Assembly: GCA_018806915.1 (NCBI GenBank)
Contig: JAGKQI010000096.1
Location: 620,001 to 684,000 of the forward strand
Direction of reading: 5' to 3'
DNA: 64,000 nt
Source: Phytophthora colocasiae
Taxonomy: Eukaryota > Oomycota > Peronosporomycetes > Peronosporales > Peronosporaceae
The notes under the pieces are model-generated. The model worked only from the letters and a program-made list of their open reading frames with translations, was not told where the DNA came from and ran no database searches. Shown piece after piece: positions 53,744 through 64,000 of this stretch. Numbering within the stretch: the first letter of the stretch is position 1; every line of letters starts with the position of its first letter. The position numbers and the translations under genes are program-made.

Positions 53744-56700
53744 TTACGCTGCTGTCTCCTCGGTCACCGGTGATTCTACTGCACACTGCTCGCTGAAGGA
53801 GGCACTCACGGCTGGCCACAAGTCGTCACACTTGCTCTCATACTTTTCGTGTGCGGTTCCTAACGCTTGCTGTAGCGTACTAATCCAGTGCTCAAGAGAA
53901 GGCACAAGGTTGGCTGCTTGGGCCCTCATGGATTTTGTAGCCTTGGCCCGAGCGCTCTCGAGCAGATGAACGAGCTGGCCAGCTTGATAGAACACTGTGC
54001 GCTCGAAGAACTCCATTTCTCGTAGCGTGTCGCACAAAGTGTCGACGTAAGTGTCGACAAAGTCGGCTGCAGGCCCGTTCTCCAGCCAGTGCGTCCTCTC
54101 GAGAGCGAACGCAACGCTTTCCGCTGACAACAGGGACACAAGGGAGAACAAGTTACGCCAGCGGCTCAGCAACTCCTGTTGAGGTGAACACTGGTCTGCA
54201 TCCGCATTTTTCCCACGCCGGCGCTTCTTGCCGTGCGTTGTCTGCTCTGCTGCTTCAACCTCCTTGCGAAAAGCAACCATGAGTTGAGCGAGCCAGGCAA
54301 GTAATGCACTGAGTTGTTTTGGTGGCGTGAAAAACTCTGACGGTTGCAAATCTTGCAGGTCATCTTTTTTCTTCAAACGTTTTGCTGCTTTCTCTACGAG
54401 CAATGACGTTTCATCGTTCACATGGACGCATTCAGCCATCACTAAGACCTTTGCGTACACCTCCACCAAACGAATGAACCCAAAAGTATTCGCTTTGTAC
54501 GCTTCTTCAGCTTCATCAGCGTCGAATTCGAGAATCGGTTCAATGCATCGGTTCAATACCTCAATGATAGGGTCTAGTAATGCCTTGAGGCCCTTGACAG
54601 ACGGCATCTGTACGATGTACTCGATTGTACCGAGTACTACGACCGGGCTCAGCTCTGCCTTCTTGGTCTTCTTCGGCTTCGAGCCAGCCGTGACAGGTCG
54701 AAACTTGTTCTGTCTCCATTGTTCAAGGAATTTCGCCAATTTCGATGCCAAAAATGGGAGCTGGTCCCATTGCACCATACAATCCACCATCGACTGTAAT
54801 AGCTTCCTGTTGGAGCTCTCGTCGAGCTTCATCAGATTCTCTACCAAGCGTTCCAGCAAGTTGCCTTCCGACAGTTCACCCAGGTAGCCAACGATTTTCC
54901 AAATGGAACTGAGAGCTTCCTGATCGTTCGGGCGGTCTTCACTATAAGCAAGAAGTAGCGCTTCGAGTGACTCGACGTTCAAATGCTCGCGCAGGAAGGT
55001 TTTACACTCGGAGTAGCGAGCATCCCCCAACACCTTGGCATGTACACTTTTAAGAAGGTTTCCAATAACTTCCAGTACGACAACTTGGCCAACAACACTA
55101 AAGCCTTCTTCCTCGTCGTCATCATCATCGTCGTCATCTTCCTCAGACTCTTGAGGCTGCTTTAAGCGCCGGGATACGAAGTTCAGCGAGCAACGAAGCA
55201 ATAAAGCAGCCAGCTTGCACACTGAGCCGGCCGATACATGCTCAACGACATTTGCGTAAAATACCATTGCTGCTTCGGGGTTCTTTCTCACTAAAGCGAG
55301 ACACCGAGCCACTTGTGAAGATCCACCTACGCTCTGAGGGAAGTATGAATTCAGAAACAGGGAAACCAGTTGTTTGCACGCCAAAGGGCTATCGTGGTCC
55401 ATGACCATCCGGCAAAGTAAGTCGTTCACTGGTACAACGTCGTAAAAATGCAAGTTCCGAATGCTCTTGATGCGGACCAGCAAAGCACCAAATGCAGCAC
55501 GAACTTTTTCGTTCCGATCATTAATCAAAGGCGCGAGCTGTATCATTCAAAATATGAGTTAGTTTACACGTAATCCAATCTGTGCATATCAATACTGTCT
55601 TACCATCGGAAACAGCGGCTTTAAAATCGAGTGCGAATTGTGGTTATCCAAAATAAATTGGATGCCTTCAAACACGGCTGCACGTACACTGCTGGAGGAT
55701 ACGTCATTCACTAAATCCACGACAAGCTTCGAAATGAAGCACCGGATTGTTTCAGCTGGAAGCAGCTCCCAGTACACTGACAACACTTTTGATACACCTT
55801 CAATTGCTGCCACTCGAAGCGCTGGATGGGAGTCACCCAGTAGTTCCTCAAACGTATCAAACTGTTTCTGTAGAGTCAAATCCATCATTTCATTGTTGAA
55901 TGCTGGATCACGGAGCGGAAAATTGTCGAACAACAAAATAGTTGCTTGACGACGGACAGAATCGTTGGGAGCCTTCACACCACGCCACAAGATGGGGCTA
56001 CAAATACGATAAAGCATCTCATCCACACCAGGGTGCCGCTTGTTCTCGAAAAATATCTGCAACACTGTGCGAACGGCATTGAACAGAGAAGTGCTACCTG
56101 CATGAACTGCGTCACGGACATAACGCTGGATGCACTCTTCCTCGATTTTCTCACGGAACGAGCCCTTGCTGCCAACCCAAGCCTACAAACACGATTGTAC
56201 CTCGAGTCAACACTCGTAATAGTCGAACTAGTCACAAGTCATACGTACCTTGAAGTAAATGTTGCCGTACTTGACGAGAATCGAGTTTCTCTGGTTTGGT
56301 ATCTGGTTTCTAATAGTCTCGTTAATATCTTCAACAAATGGAACGTGAAGCGTGAACAAAAAGCTTAGAAACGGCACTGCATCGGGCGATCTGAAAAATG
56401 TCGGCTGGATGAAGCAGCGCAACAGAATATCCCTTAGTAGCCCACTGCTGTCATCATCGAAATCCAGCAGAGGCAGTGCGTCCTTAATGGCAAACAGTCT
56501 TCGAATCGGGTGCTTCTTCGAGTTAAAGCTTCCCGTCGAAGGGGATTCATAGCTGCGAACAATCAAATACGGCAGCAGCTGCGTCACTAGCGAGTGGGCT
56601 CGTCCAAGGAAATTGTGCTTCCAGCAGGTCTCACAAAGCAGCGAAATAGCTTCTTGCGTAGCCAGTACTTGGTCTGCATCCCCTTTTAATCTTAAAAGCT

Positions 56701-57103
56701 GGTCATGAAGCTCCTGAGTTACAGCAAAGAGCTCCTCCTTGTCCACAGAAGCTCCTTTAGTCTCCACCAATAATGTCGTAAACTCCGCAATGCATTCTCG
56801 AGCTTTCAAGCGACCTGCTTCCTCTTCTTCGTCTTCACTAGGGGCTACAAGTTCTACTGCTGCAGGGTAAAATGCATCCAGAGTCTCTCGAGGCAGCGCA
56901 GACACCTCATCATCCACCTGTGCCTTGTCCTGAGTAGCCGCATCCTCTTTTTCTTCCATAGCCTCAGCCTCAGCCTTCTTCTTGGCCTTACGCTTCCCAC
57001 CTCCAGGCTTACGACGCTGAACTTTCCTCTGCGCCATCACCTGCGCCAGGGGCGACGCGTCTCCTCGCTGCAGCGCCGCGATCGCCTCCGCCACATTCGC
57101 CAT
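53744..57103 (-). CDS. NCAPG2: Condensin-2 complex subunit G2 (CAP-G2)
   Basis: Three exons: 57103-56249, 56182-55604 and 55537-53744. Introns are 67 and 66 bp (GTACGT...GTAG, GTAAGA...ACAG). The product is 1075 residues, near the usual length. After a Lys-rich N-terminus (RRKPGGGKRKAKKKAEAEAM) the protein is helical HEAT-repeat throughout: AWVGSKGSFREKIEEECIQR, FFENKRHPGVDEMLYRICSP, PILWRGVKAPNDSVRRQATI and LFPM/LAPLINDRNEKVRAAF across the second splice. An acidic loop (EEDDDDDDDDEEE) and a basic NLS-like GKKRRRGKN lie in the last exon. CAP-G2 is the HEAT subunit that binds DNA in condensin II during chromosome compaction. It is head-to-head with CCT1. Confidence 0.87.
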
Positions 57104-57278
57104 CGAAGCGGGATTCAGCGCGCGGAAAAGAGTGATTGTCAGACTCAGAATTTCTCAGAAAATTAAAATTTGATGTGACATACACCACATATCCACAGAT
57201 AAGAGATCCACACAAATTCCCCCCACTCAAAACGATCGTTTGGACGCCAAGAGTCCATTACAAGAAGAAGTTCTTAGG
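57104..57278. promoter_or_regulatory. Bidirectional promoter region of CAP-G2 and CCT1
   Basis: The start codons are 136 bp apart (175 bp if CCT1 starts at 57279), so both genes must be driven from this interval. It contains an AT-rich core (GAAAATTAAAATTTGATG) near 57158-57175. Confidence 0.45.
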
Positions 57279-59023
57279 ATGGAGACGGCAGACCTGGTGG
57301 TGGACGGTACGCGCACGTCGGGAAAGGATGTGCGTGAGCAGAATGTGACGGCGGCGGTGGCCATCGCTAACATTGTCAAGAGCTCGCTGGGACCTGTGGG
57401 ACTGGACAAGATGCTCGTGGACGACATCGGCGATGTGACCATCACCAACGATGGTGCTACGATTCTCAAGCAGCTGGAGGTGGAACAGCCCGCTGGAAAG
57501 GTGCTGGTTGAGCTTGCCGGTCTGCAGGACCAGGAAGTGGGTGATGGCACTACGTCTGTCGTTATTATCGCTGCTGAGCTCCTCAAGGTGAGCTTTAAGA
57601 TACTTTTTTTCTCGTTTATTTTCCACGCTGCAATGGTGGAAAGATATGAATTGTTTCTAATTTGAATTGTGTTGTTATTGTGAATGTGCAGCGTGCCAAC
57701 GAGCTGGTTAAGAACAAGATCCACCCGACTTCCATTATTGCTGGGTACCGTCTCGCCATGCGTGAGGCCGTCAAGTACATTAAGGAAAACCTGAGCGTGC
57801 CTGTGGACTCACTGGGACGCGAGAGTTTGATTAACGCTGCTAAGACCAGCATGTCGTCCAAGATTCTAGGCCCAGAGAGCGATTTCTTTGCTAACCTGGT
57901 GGTGGACGCTGTGTCATCGGTCAAGGTGGAACAGGTAGGCGCCAAGGGAAAGATTAAGTCCAAATATCCCGTCAGTTCTATCAACGTGCTTAAGGCTCAC
58001 GGTAAGAGTGCTTTGGAGACGCAACTAGTGGATGGATTCGCCTTGAATTGCACCAAGGCATCGCAGCAGATGCCTACCTACATTAAGAACGCCAAGATTG
58101 CTCTGCTAGACTTCGACCTACAGCGTCACCGTATGCAGATGGGTGTGCAGGTGGTGGTCAATGACCCCAACGAGTTAGAACAGATTCGTCAGCGCGAGAT
58201 TGACATTACCAAGGAGAAGATCCAGAAGATGATCGACGCTGGTGCCAACGTGATCCTGACTACCAAGGGCATTGATGATCTGTGCCTTAAGTACTTCGTC
58301 GAGAACGGCTGCATGGGTGTGCGTCGCTGTAAGAAGGAGGACCTGCAGCGCATTGCTAAGGCCACCGGTGGACAGGTTGTGCTCACGCTCGCAGATATGG
58401 AGGGCGAGGAGACGTTTGACCCTTCAACCCTTGGTGAGGCGCAGGAGGTTAGTGAGGAGCGTGTCGGCGATGGCGAGCTTATCTACATTAAGGGTTGCAA
58501 GACGCGTCAGGCCACCACTGTTGTGCTGCGCGGCGCCAATGAGAACATGCTGGACGAGATGGACCGATCCATGCACGATGCGTTCATGGTTGTTAAGCGT
58601 ATGCTTGAGAGCAACCAGCTAGTTGCTGGTGGCGGTGCTGTGGAGGCAGCTCTGTCTATCTACCTCGAGAACTTCGCTACGACTCTGGGCTCGCGAGAGC
58701 AGCTGGCCATTGCCGAGTTTGCCGACGCGCTGCTGGTTATCCCGAAGACGTTGGCAGTCAACGCTGCAAAGGACGCGTCGGAGCTTGTGGCACGTCTGCG
58801 CGCGCACCACAACACATCGCAGAGCGACGCTGCCAAGCACGAGCTGCGTTTCTCGGGTTTGGACCTGCTAGAGGGCACGGTACGCGACAACCTGGAGGCT
58901 GGTGTCGTTGAGCCAGCTATCAGCAAGATCAAGAGTCTGCGTTTCGCTACGGAGGCTGCTATTACGATTCTGCGGATCGATGATCTCATCAAGCTCAACC
59001 CTAAGGAAGAGCCCCAGCAGTAG
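57240..59023 (+). CDS. CCT1: Chaperonin CCT/TRiC subunit alpha
   Basis: Two exons: 57240-57587 and 57692-59023, joined over a 104-bp intron (GTGAGC...GTGCAG). This gives 559 residues, or 546 from the ATG at 57279, which begins directly at the conserved part ([10 protein letters not shown]). Group II chaperonin motifs: [62 protein letters not shown] and [16 protein letters not shown]. The subtype is alpha by overall sequence pattern. CCT folds actin, tubulin and other proteins in the cytosol as a ring of eight subunits. It converges with LRRC23, with 82 bp between stop codons. Confidence 0.95.
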
Positions 59024-59105
59024 GCTTCCTGCCAGCTTCCCCTTGACAGCAGGCAGGTGGCAATAGCGTTTATAATAACACTCAGATTCAGCCGATGTAA
59101 AGCTC

Positions 59106-60257
59106 TTATTCATTTGCTTCAGCTTCTTCTGCAGCTTCCGCTTCCCGCTGGTGCTTGAGCTCCACTGCAGCCAAGCGATCCTCGTCACTTAGTTGATCGC
59201 CATCGAGATGCGTAAGCGTCGGTGCCAGCAAAATGATGGATGAACGATAGTCTTCAACTTGGGTCACAGCGTTCCCAATCAAATTCAATGACGATAACTT
59301 CGGTAGTTGCTCAAGTTGCTGCACGGCCTCAAGTGTCTCGATCTACAGTTGCAAGCAGCAATATGGTCAATTCATACTTAATTATCGACAACAAAGTTTG
59401 AAAACTATCTTCAGTACATTGTTCTGCTGAAGAGATAGCGAAGTCAACGTCGGTAAGCTTTCGATACCGCTTAGGGTCGTGATCTTGTTCTCGTCCTGAA
59501 GAAAAATATACCAAGCTTTCAGTGTGTTCGATATCCATGTAGTTGTGAATAGGAAATCCACTTACGAGAAGCAGTATTTCCAGTTTAGGAGCTGAGTCGC
59601 TCGCTAAACTGCTAAGATCTTCGATGGCGTTGCCAATTGCCTCCAACACAGTGACCGACGGCAAACTTTGAAGACCAGGGAGTCCATTCAGCTCATTTCC
59701 TGCAGTACCCACTCATAAGTTTTCGAGATTGCTCGGATTTTAGAAATGCAATGGTACCATTCAGCTTCAGCACTGAGATCGAGCCCGATTCAAACCCCTG
59801 CAGGGCAGTACTGGTAATCTTGTTCCCAGACAGATCAAGTGACTACGAAACAAGTCAAGTCAGCTATTACATAGATCACAGCATCACAGCAGTCTGAACG
59901 TCCCCCACCTGTAGATATGGTTGGGTCAAAACTGGTGGTGCCGTGAGTACATTGTCGGACAGATCCACACAAACAAGGTACTGGAGCTCAGACAGCGGCG
60001 ATGCGTCAGCGATCTGGTTCTTGGACACATTCACGTAGAGCAAATGCGAGTAGCTCTTGATCGGCTCCAGACTCACCAAACCTTTTTCCTGGTTCAAGCA
60101 GATATAAACCTAAGTAAGTTTTATGATCTTCTACTAAGCCGGAAAGAGAACGCACAATGACGTCGAGAGCTGTAAATGCATAACCGGAGTCGTCCAAGAC
60201 ACGATCCACGCGGGACAATCCCTCCATGTACAGTTGGAGGTTGATCTCTTCAGCCAT
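59106..60257 (-). CDS. LRRC23: Leucine-rich repeat radial-spoke protein LRRC23
   Basis: Six exons: 60257-60156, 60088-59909, 59842-59758, 59699-59566, 59495-59418 and 59342-59106. All introns are GT-AG, 58-75 bp, giving 271 residues. The start MAEEINLQLYMEGL is the only ATG in the first exon's frame. Repeats run across exon borders: SYSHLLYVNVSKNQIADASP, LVCVDLSDNVL, LDLSGNKIT, LKLN/GNELNGL, ITTLSGIESLPTLTSLSL and LPKLSSLNLIGNAV. An LRR cap (YRSSIILLAPTLTHLDGD) and an acidic Glu/Ala tail end it. LRRC23 is part of radial spoke 3 in motile flagella, consistent with zoospores. Exon joins were chosen to keep the repeat spacing; the second acceptor was picked over one 21 bp upstream for that reason. 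Confidence 0.82.
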
Positions 60258-60357
60258 CTCGTCTCCAAATTCAAAACGTTTCACACTTTCAGGCAAAGAC
60301 TTGGTAAAATGGCGACAAAGTTCAAAACCGTTCTGCCAACCGACACCTCAGTGAAGA
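60258..60357. promoter_or_regulatory. Shared promoter region of LRRC23 and PDZ-Rab
   Basis: Exactly 100 bp lie between the divergent start codons. It contains an upstream out-of-frame ATG (60310) on the PDZ-Rab side that opens a short 33-codon frame ending at a TGA, possibly a regulatory uORF. Confidence 0.4.
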
Positions 60358-61851
60358 ATGTCGTCTCCTCCGGGTCCACAGCGCCAGTCATCTGCTCTGT
60401 TGCCTGCTGAAGCCTTTTCTACCGATGACGACTCGGACTGTAAGTTCTACTTAGACCTAGAGTTTCAATCCTACTAATGCAGTTCGTTTGTAGTCTTGCC
60501 ATGGCAAATTGCATTCCGTGTAAAGTTTCCAAGCGAGAAAATTGGTCTACGTTTCCATCCTGCTCAATTCCCAGACACAGGCAATGGCATTTACACAATT
60601 CGTTTGCTGGAACTCACCAAGGTAGGAAAATTGCAGCATCAATGAGATGTTTTCTCACTTGTTTTAACTTGAATAGGGGTCTGATGGAAGCGGCCCAGCT
60701 CAACAGTACAACAAACACCTACAGCCAGGACAGGAGCACTTAACGCTACGACCTGGGCTTTATCTTACTCACATCAATGACATCCATTTAGTTGAAGTAC
60801 CCTGTGAAGAAATCATTCAAAGGTACATTTGCTTTGAGATAGCAATAATGTGTAGCATTCCGTAGCGAAATATGACCGCGTTGCTATCATCCACTCCAAC
60901 AGGCTGCAAACAACCCCTAGGCCCATTACTCTGCGGTTTGTCGACGTTGAAGCGGGGGTTGTTACTCGTCATGAGCTTCGAGACTCGTTGCGTTTGGACG
61001 GAGACGCATTATCAGCTGCAATCGCACAATTACCAGGCTCTCCGCCATCTCTTCAACGTCGTCAAGCATCACCGACGAAACAGTCAGGGGATTCAATGTA
61101 CAAGATCATCCTACTGGGTACTGCAGGAGTAGGCAAAAGCAGTCTCTTAGCTGTAGCAGCGAATGGTGACGATGCCTACATGGTACTAACATTATTGAGC
61201 TGAAATCGCTTCAAAGATCTTCATACTCACAGCTTTAATTCACTGCAGGATCGCCGTCCACCAACCTTGGAAGCGGAATTTGGTACTGTCGAGTTCCCCG
61301 ATCCAAGTGACTACACCGGTACTAAGTACATCAAAGCCCGAATCTGGGATACCGCCGGTCAGGAACGTTTCCGAGCTATCACACGGTCGCACTACCGACG
61401 AGCAGATGGAGCTCTACTTGTGTACGACGTAAGTGACGGCGAGAGTTTCGAGCGACTAGGAGAATGGCTTCATACTTTACGAGAAACTGCTGGTGATTCT
61501 CTCACTGCTGCAATGGTGCTTGAGAACAAAGTTGACAAGTTGAAAGGCTCGAGACCTGCGAAATTTGCTCAACCAGACAAAGTCCAAGCCTTCTGTGAAG
61601 CTCAAAACCTCCTATTCACCCGCACAACCGCCAAGTTCAACGCCCGTGCACTGGAATATGACGGGGCAGTTAAAGTTGAAGATGCAGTGCGTCAACTAGT
61701 GCTCCACATTCACGAAACACGCACGAAATTACCCACTCCACCTAAACAGCAAGAGCAGGAAGCCAGCAGAACCCAGTCGGTCGTGCTGACTAGCGTCGTG
61801 ACTACCAAGAGCAAACCGTCGGGCGACTGTGGAGGCTGCAAACCTAACTAA
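60358..61851 (+). CDS. PDZ-like domain fused to a Rab-family GTPase
   Basis: Five exons: 60358-60439, 60494-60621, 60677-60822, 60903-61182 and 61249-61851, giving 412 residues. Introns are 54-80 bp. Residues about 28-135 fit a PDZ fold: WQIAFRVKFPSEKIGLRF (GLRF in the carboxylate-loop position), GIYTIRLLEL, LRPGLYLTHINDIHLVEVPC, then IIQRLQTTPRPITLRFVD. The GTPase begins near 183: KIILLGTAGVGKSS, effector threonine in RRPPTLEAEFG, WDTAGQERFRAITRSHYRRA, LENKVDKL (NKxD) and TTAK for SAK. The end CGGCKPN has two cysteines but not a standard Rab prenyl motif. Rabs mark membrane compartments; the PDZ part may tether it to a partner. The fusion depends on the exon 3-4 join, which keeps both frames and the PDZ core. 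Confidence 0.75.
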
Positions 61852-62368
61852 CTACATATATAATATGACATGTTTGGTCGCACATACTTCTTACACCCAA
61901 TGTTACGAGATAAAAACCCTGAAGGACCAAGTTTTCGTTGTATGACGGGAGTATCGTGCACAATCAACCGACAAAACGTCGTCGACTGCCTCTCGGGGGC
62001 TTAAGGAGACAAAGGCACTTCTAACGGAGGACGTATACGCCCTCCTCCGTCCACATAAAGCTTCATATATACACACATACAAGTCGATTCCGCATCCAAT
62101 GAGTCTCCGCCACGACTTTGGAAAATGAATCCTCCGTCCAGATGCTGCAACAGCGCACTAAAAAAGTAGACCATGTCGATTCTTTAGCTTACAAATGGAC
62201 AGATTAAACCTTCTATTTCCATCATTTATGTGGCCCACATTCCGGTGCTTGCGCTTGCTGCTAGGGTCGTCCAGCTTACGCACCAATAGTTAGCCACACC
62301 TGAGCATACTGAGTGCAAGTCAAAGCTACTCGCCAATTCCGCTTACGCCGTCTTCCGCCCAGAGCCCC
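61852..62368. other. Intergenic region, nothing recognised
   Basis: Terminal part of the PDZ-Rab transcript and 5' region of the RING gene. No ORF or RNA gene is supported. Confidence 0.6.
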
Positions 62369-64000
62369 ATGAGTCGCGCGCTGGTGCTTCTTGCGCTGTT
62401 AACGTCTACCGCCTCTGCGCTGGTGATTGAACGGTAAAAGTTGGTTAATCTGTAGGTTTGTCTTATGCTTTGATATCCTCATTTTTTTTTGGTTCTTTTC
62501 CAGGCCGGACTGCAAATTAATGACACATGTGTACGTACCCCTGAGGAATAAGAGATGAATATGTATTGTAACCGGGTTATACTTTTGTTAGATCTGGAGA
62601 ATTCACCAACTTGACACTACTGGAGACTGGAGACTTGCAGAATCTCGAGGTTGTACCAGGTAATTGATCGCTTTTGGAGTTGCAAATGTAGAATTCTACT
62701 GACTTTCATGGATTTTGTTGCTAGTGATACCGTTCACGGCTTGTGAACCTCTACGAGGTCAGGATCTGACGGGTAAAGTGGCGCTGATTCTGCGTGGAGA
62801 CTGCAACTTTGTGCAGAAAGTGTGGCACGCTCAACGCGCACATGCTGCAGCGGTAGTGGTGATGGACAATGAGTTGCGACACGAGTACGGGTTCATTGGC
62901 TCAAGGATGATTCTTGTTGTGCTGGAAATTTACCATTTATTATTGTTTTTGTGCAGACCACCGTATCATATTATCATGATGAAGGATGACATGGCCAGTA
63001 GTATCCGTATACCGTCGGTCTTTATTTCATACGCTTCTGGAGAGTGGCTATTGGATGCTATGAACCGCGCTTTACCGTGGAATCCGTTGCAGATCACCAT
63101 GAACACCAATGGAGAACGTGAGTTTAAGAATATTAGTGTGGGCGCAGATAAACGACTGACGTTTTTTTAATTGTGATAGTGCCGCAAGCTTCGACGTCGA
63201 ACCGCCTGTTAAAGCGCGTCATCGCCTACATCTTCCTAATTTCAATCGTCTGTGCGTTTTCAAGCGGATTGAGTTTACTGTCGTCGGCAATTTTCCAGTG
63301 GGTTGGCAAGACTCGAAGAACGCGTGCGGCCAAGCAACTCCCGATCGCGAAATACGAGCGTAATATGCAGCGGACACTGCTGGAGCACCTGCTGGAAGAT
63401 CAATTCGTACTTGATCGTAGCCCGCTAGCAGAGATTGAGACCGTTTCCAGTCCCACGGAGGTGGAAAATGAGGCTGTTCTTAGTACTGAAGCAAGTTCAA
63501 GTCCCCACGGGACGACTGCTGATGAGGATATTTATCAAGAAGAAGAGAAAGCACACGACGAGAAAGAAGATCCAGTGTCGGATGGAATTACTTACAGGAG
63601 TTCAACTGACTCTGAGTCGGAGACCTGTCCGATTTGTCTGGACGACTTCGAGGATGGAGCCGATGTCAAAGTTCTTCCGTGCCAGCACTTTTTCCACGTC
63701 GACTGCATTAACCCGTGGCTGGAAGGCCGAAGTGGACGCTGCCCACTGTGCAAGCAGGACGCTATTGCTACGAGTACGTCTCCTATCGCCTGGAAATGTT
63801 TGTAACTAACGGAGTCACTGTTCTACAGTTGCTGGGGCGTCCAAGAAGATCTTCGGGTTCCCGTTACCACGCATTGATCAGGTTCTCCAGCAGGAGCATG
63901 TGCGTTGAAACTTTCACTTGATATCCGTGTACCAATTGCTAACGTATTTTATTGTGTTCAGTGGGTCCACACGTTCTTCCTCATGTTGCCTGCAAGTTTT
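62369..64000 (+). CDS. PA-TM-RING E3 ubiquitin ligase (3' end outside window)
   Basis: Exons: 62369-62433, 62504-62530, 62592-62659, 62725-62890, 62957-63117, 63180-63773, 63829-63899 and 63962 onward. A signal peptide (MSRALVLLALLTSTASALVI) is followed by a protease-associated domain (GKVALILRGDCNFVQKVWHA, AAVVVMDNE, IRIPSVFISYASG). Then come a membrane segment (AYIFLISIVCAFSSGLSLLS), an acidic linker and a RING-H2 finger (CPICLDDF, LPCQHFFHVDCINPWL, CPLC). Further hydrophobic sequence begins in the last exon (WVHTFFLMLPAS). Relatives (RNF13, GRAIL type) are endosomal ligases. The intron at 62891-62956 has a weak donor (GTTCAT) and is a multiple of three, so it may be retained. Confidence 0.82.

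Overview
The window looks like nuclear DNA of an oomycete, most probably Phytophthora or a close relative. The evidence is the C-terminal WY fold of an RxLR-type effector at the left edge, host genes with short introns (about 57-105 bp), gene spacing of only about 80-300 bp, an oomycete-type initiator element (around 41343-41358), a radial-spoke protein expected of a zoospore-forming organism, and a typical oomycete transposon mix (Copia, Gypsy with chromodomain, DIRS-like, Crypton-like, Tc1-like DDE, Fanzor).

Layout. 1-2.2 kb: 3' end of a WY effector gene, then a macrodomain-SirTM fusion whose sirtuin C-terminus is cut off. 2.3-35.5 kb: repeat-rich accessory region. It holds a Copia relic with an internal inversion (2.7-4.3 kb), a minus-strand Gypsy element (4.8-12.6 kb), and a deleted Fanzor relic (12.57-12.87 plus 31.1 kb). 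That relic is split by a tandem Copia dimer with three LTRs (12869-31124) that carries one perfect pair of 5-bp target duplications. The left dimer unit contains an 8.2-kb foreign block (15851-24087) made of transposon scraps. A broken Crypton-like tyrosine recombinase follows (31.8-34.0 kb). 35.5-64 kb: gene-dense housekeeping region with DUS3, a HIT protein, a sugar-porter-like MFS protein, a more complete but frameshifted Fanzor with a candidate guide-RNA scaffold (41.36-43.69 kb), a mitochondrial PPR protein fused to a CDIN1-like nuclease, RRP6/EXOSC10, a DDT-domain chromatin protein, a protein kinase, condensin II subunit CAP-G2, CCT1, LRRC23, a PDZ-Rab fusion, and a PA-TM-RING ubiquitin ligase that runs off the right edge.

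The genes do not form one pathway. Several are in head-to-head pairs with 100-270 bp between start codons (PPR-CDIN1/RRP6, CAP-G2/CCT1, LRRC23/PDZ-Rab, MFS/Fanzor), which suggests shared promoters. The most unusual items are the Fanzor locus with its conserved 3' non-coding end and deletion derivative, the PPR-CDIN1 fusion (similar in plan to protein-only RNase P but with a different nuclease), the PDZ-Rab fusion, and the macrodomain-SirTM fusion. All family calls were made by eye from translated sequence; no database search was run.
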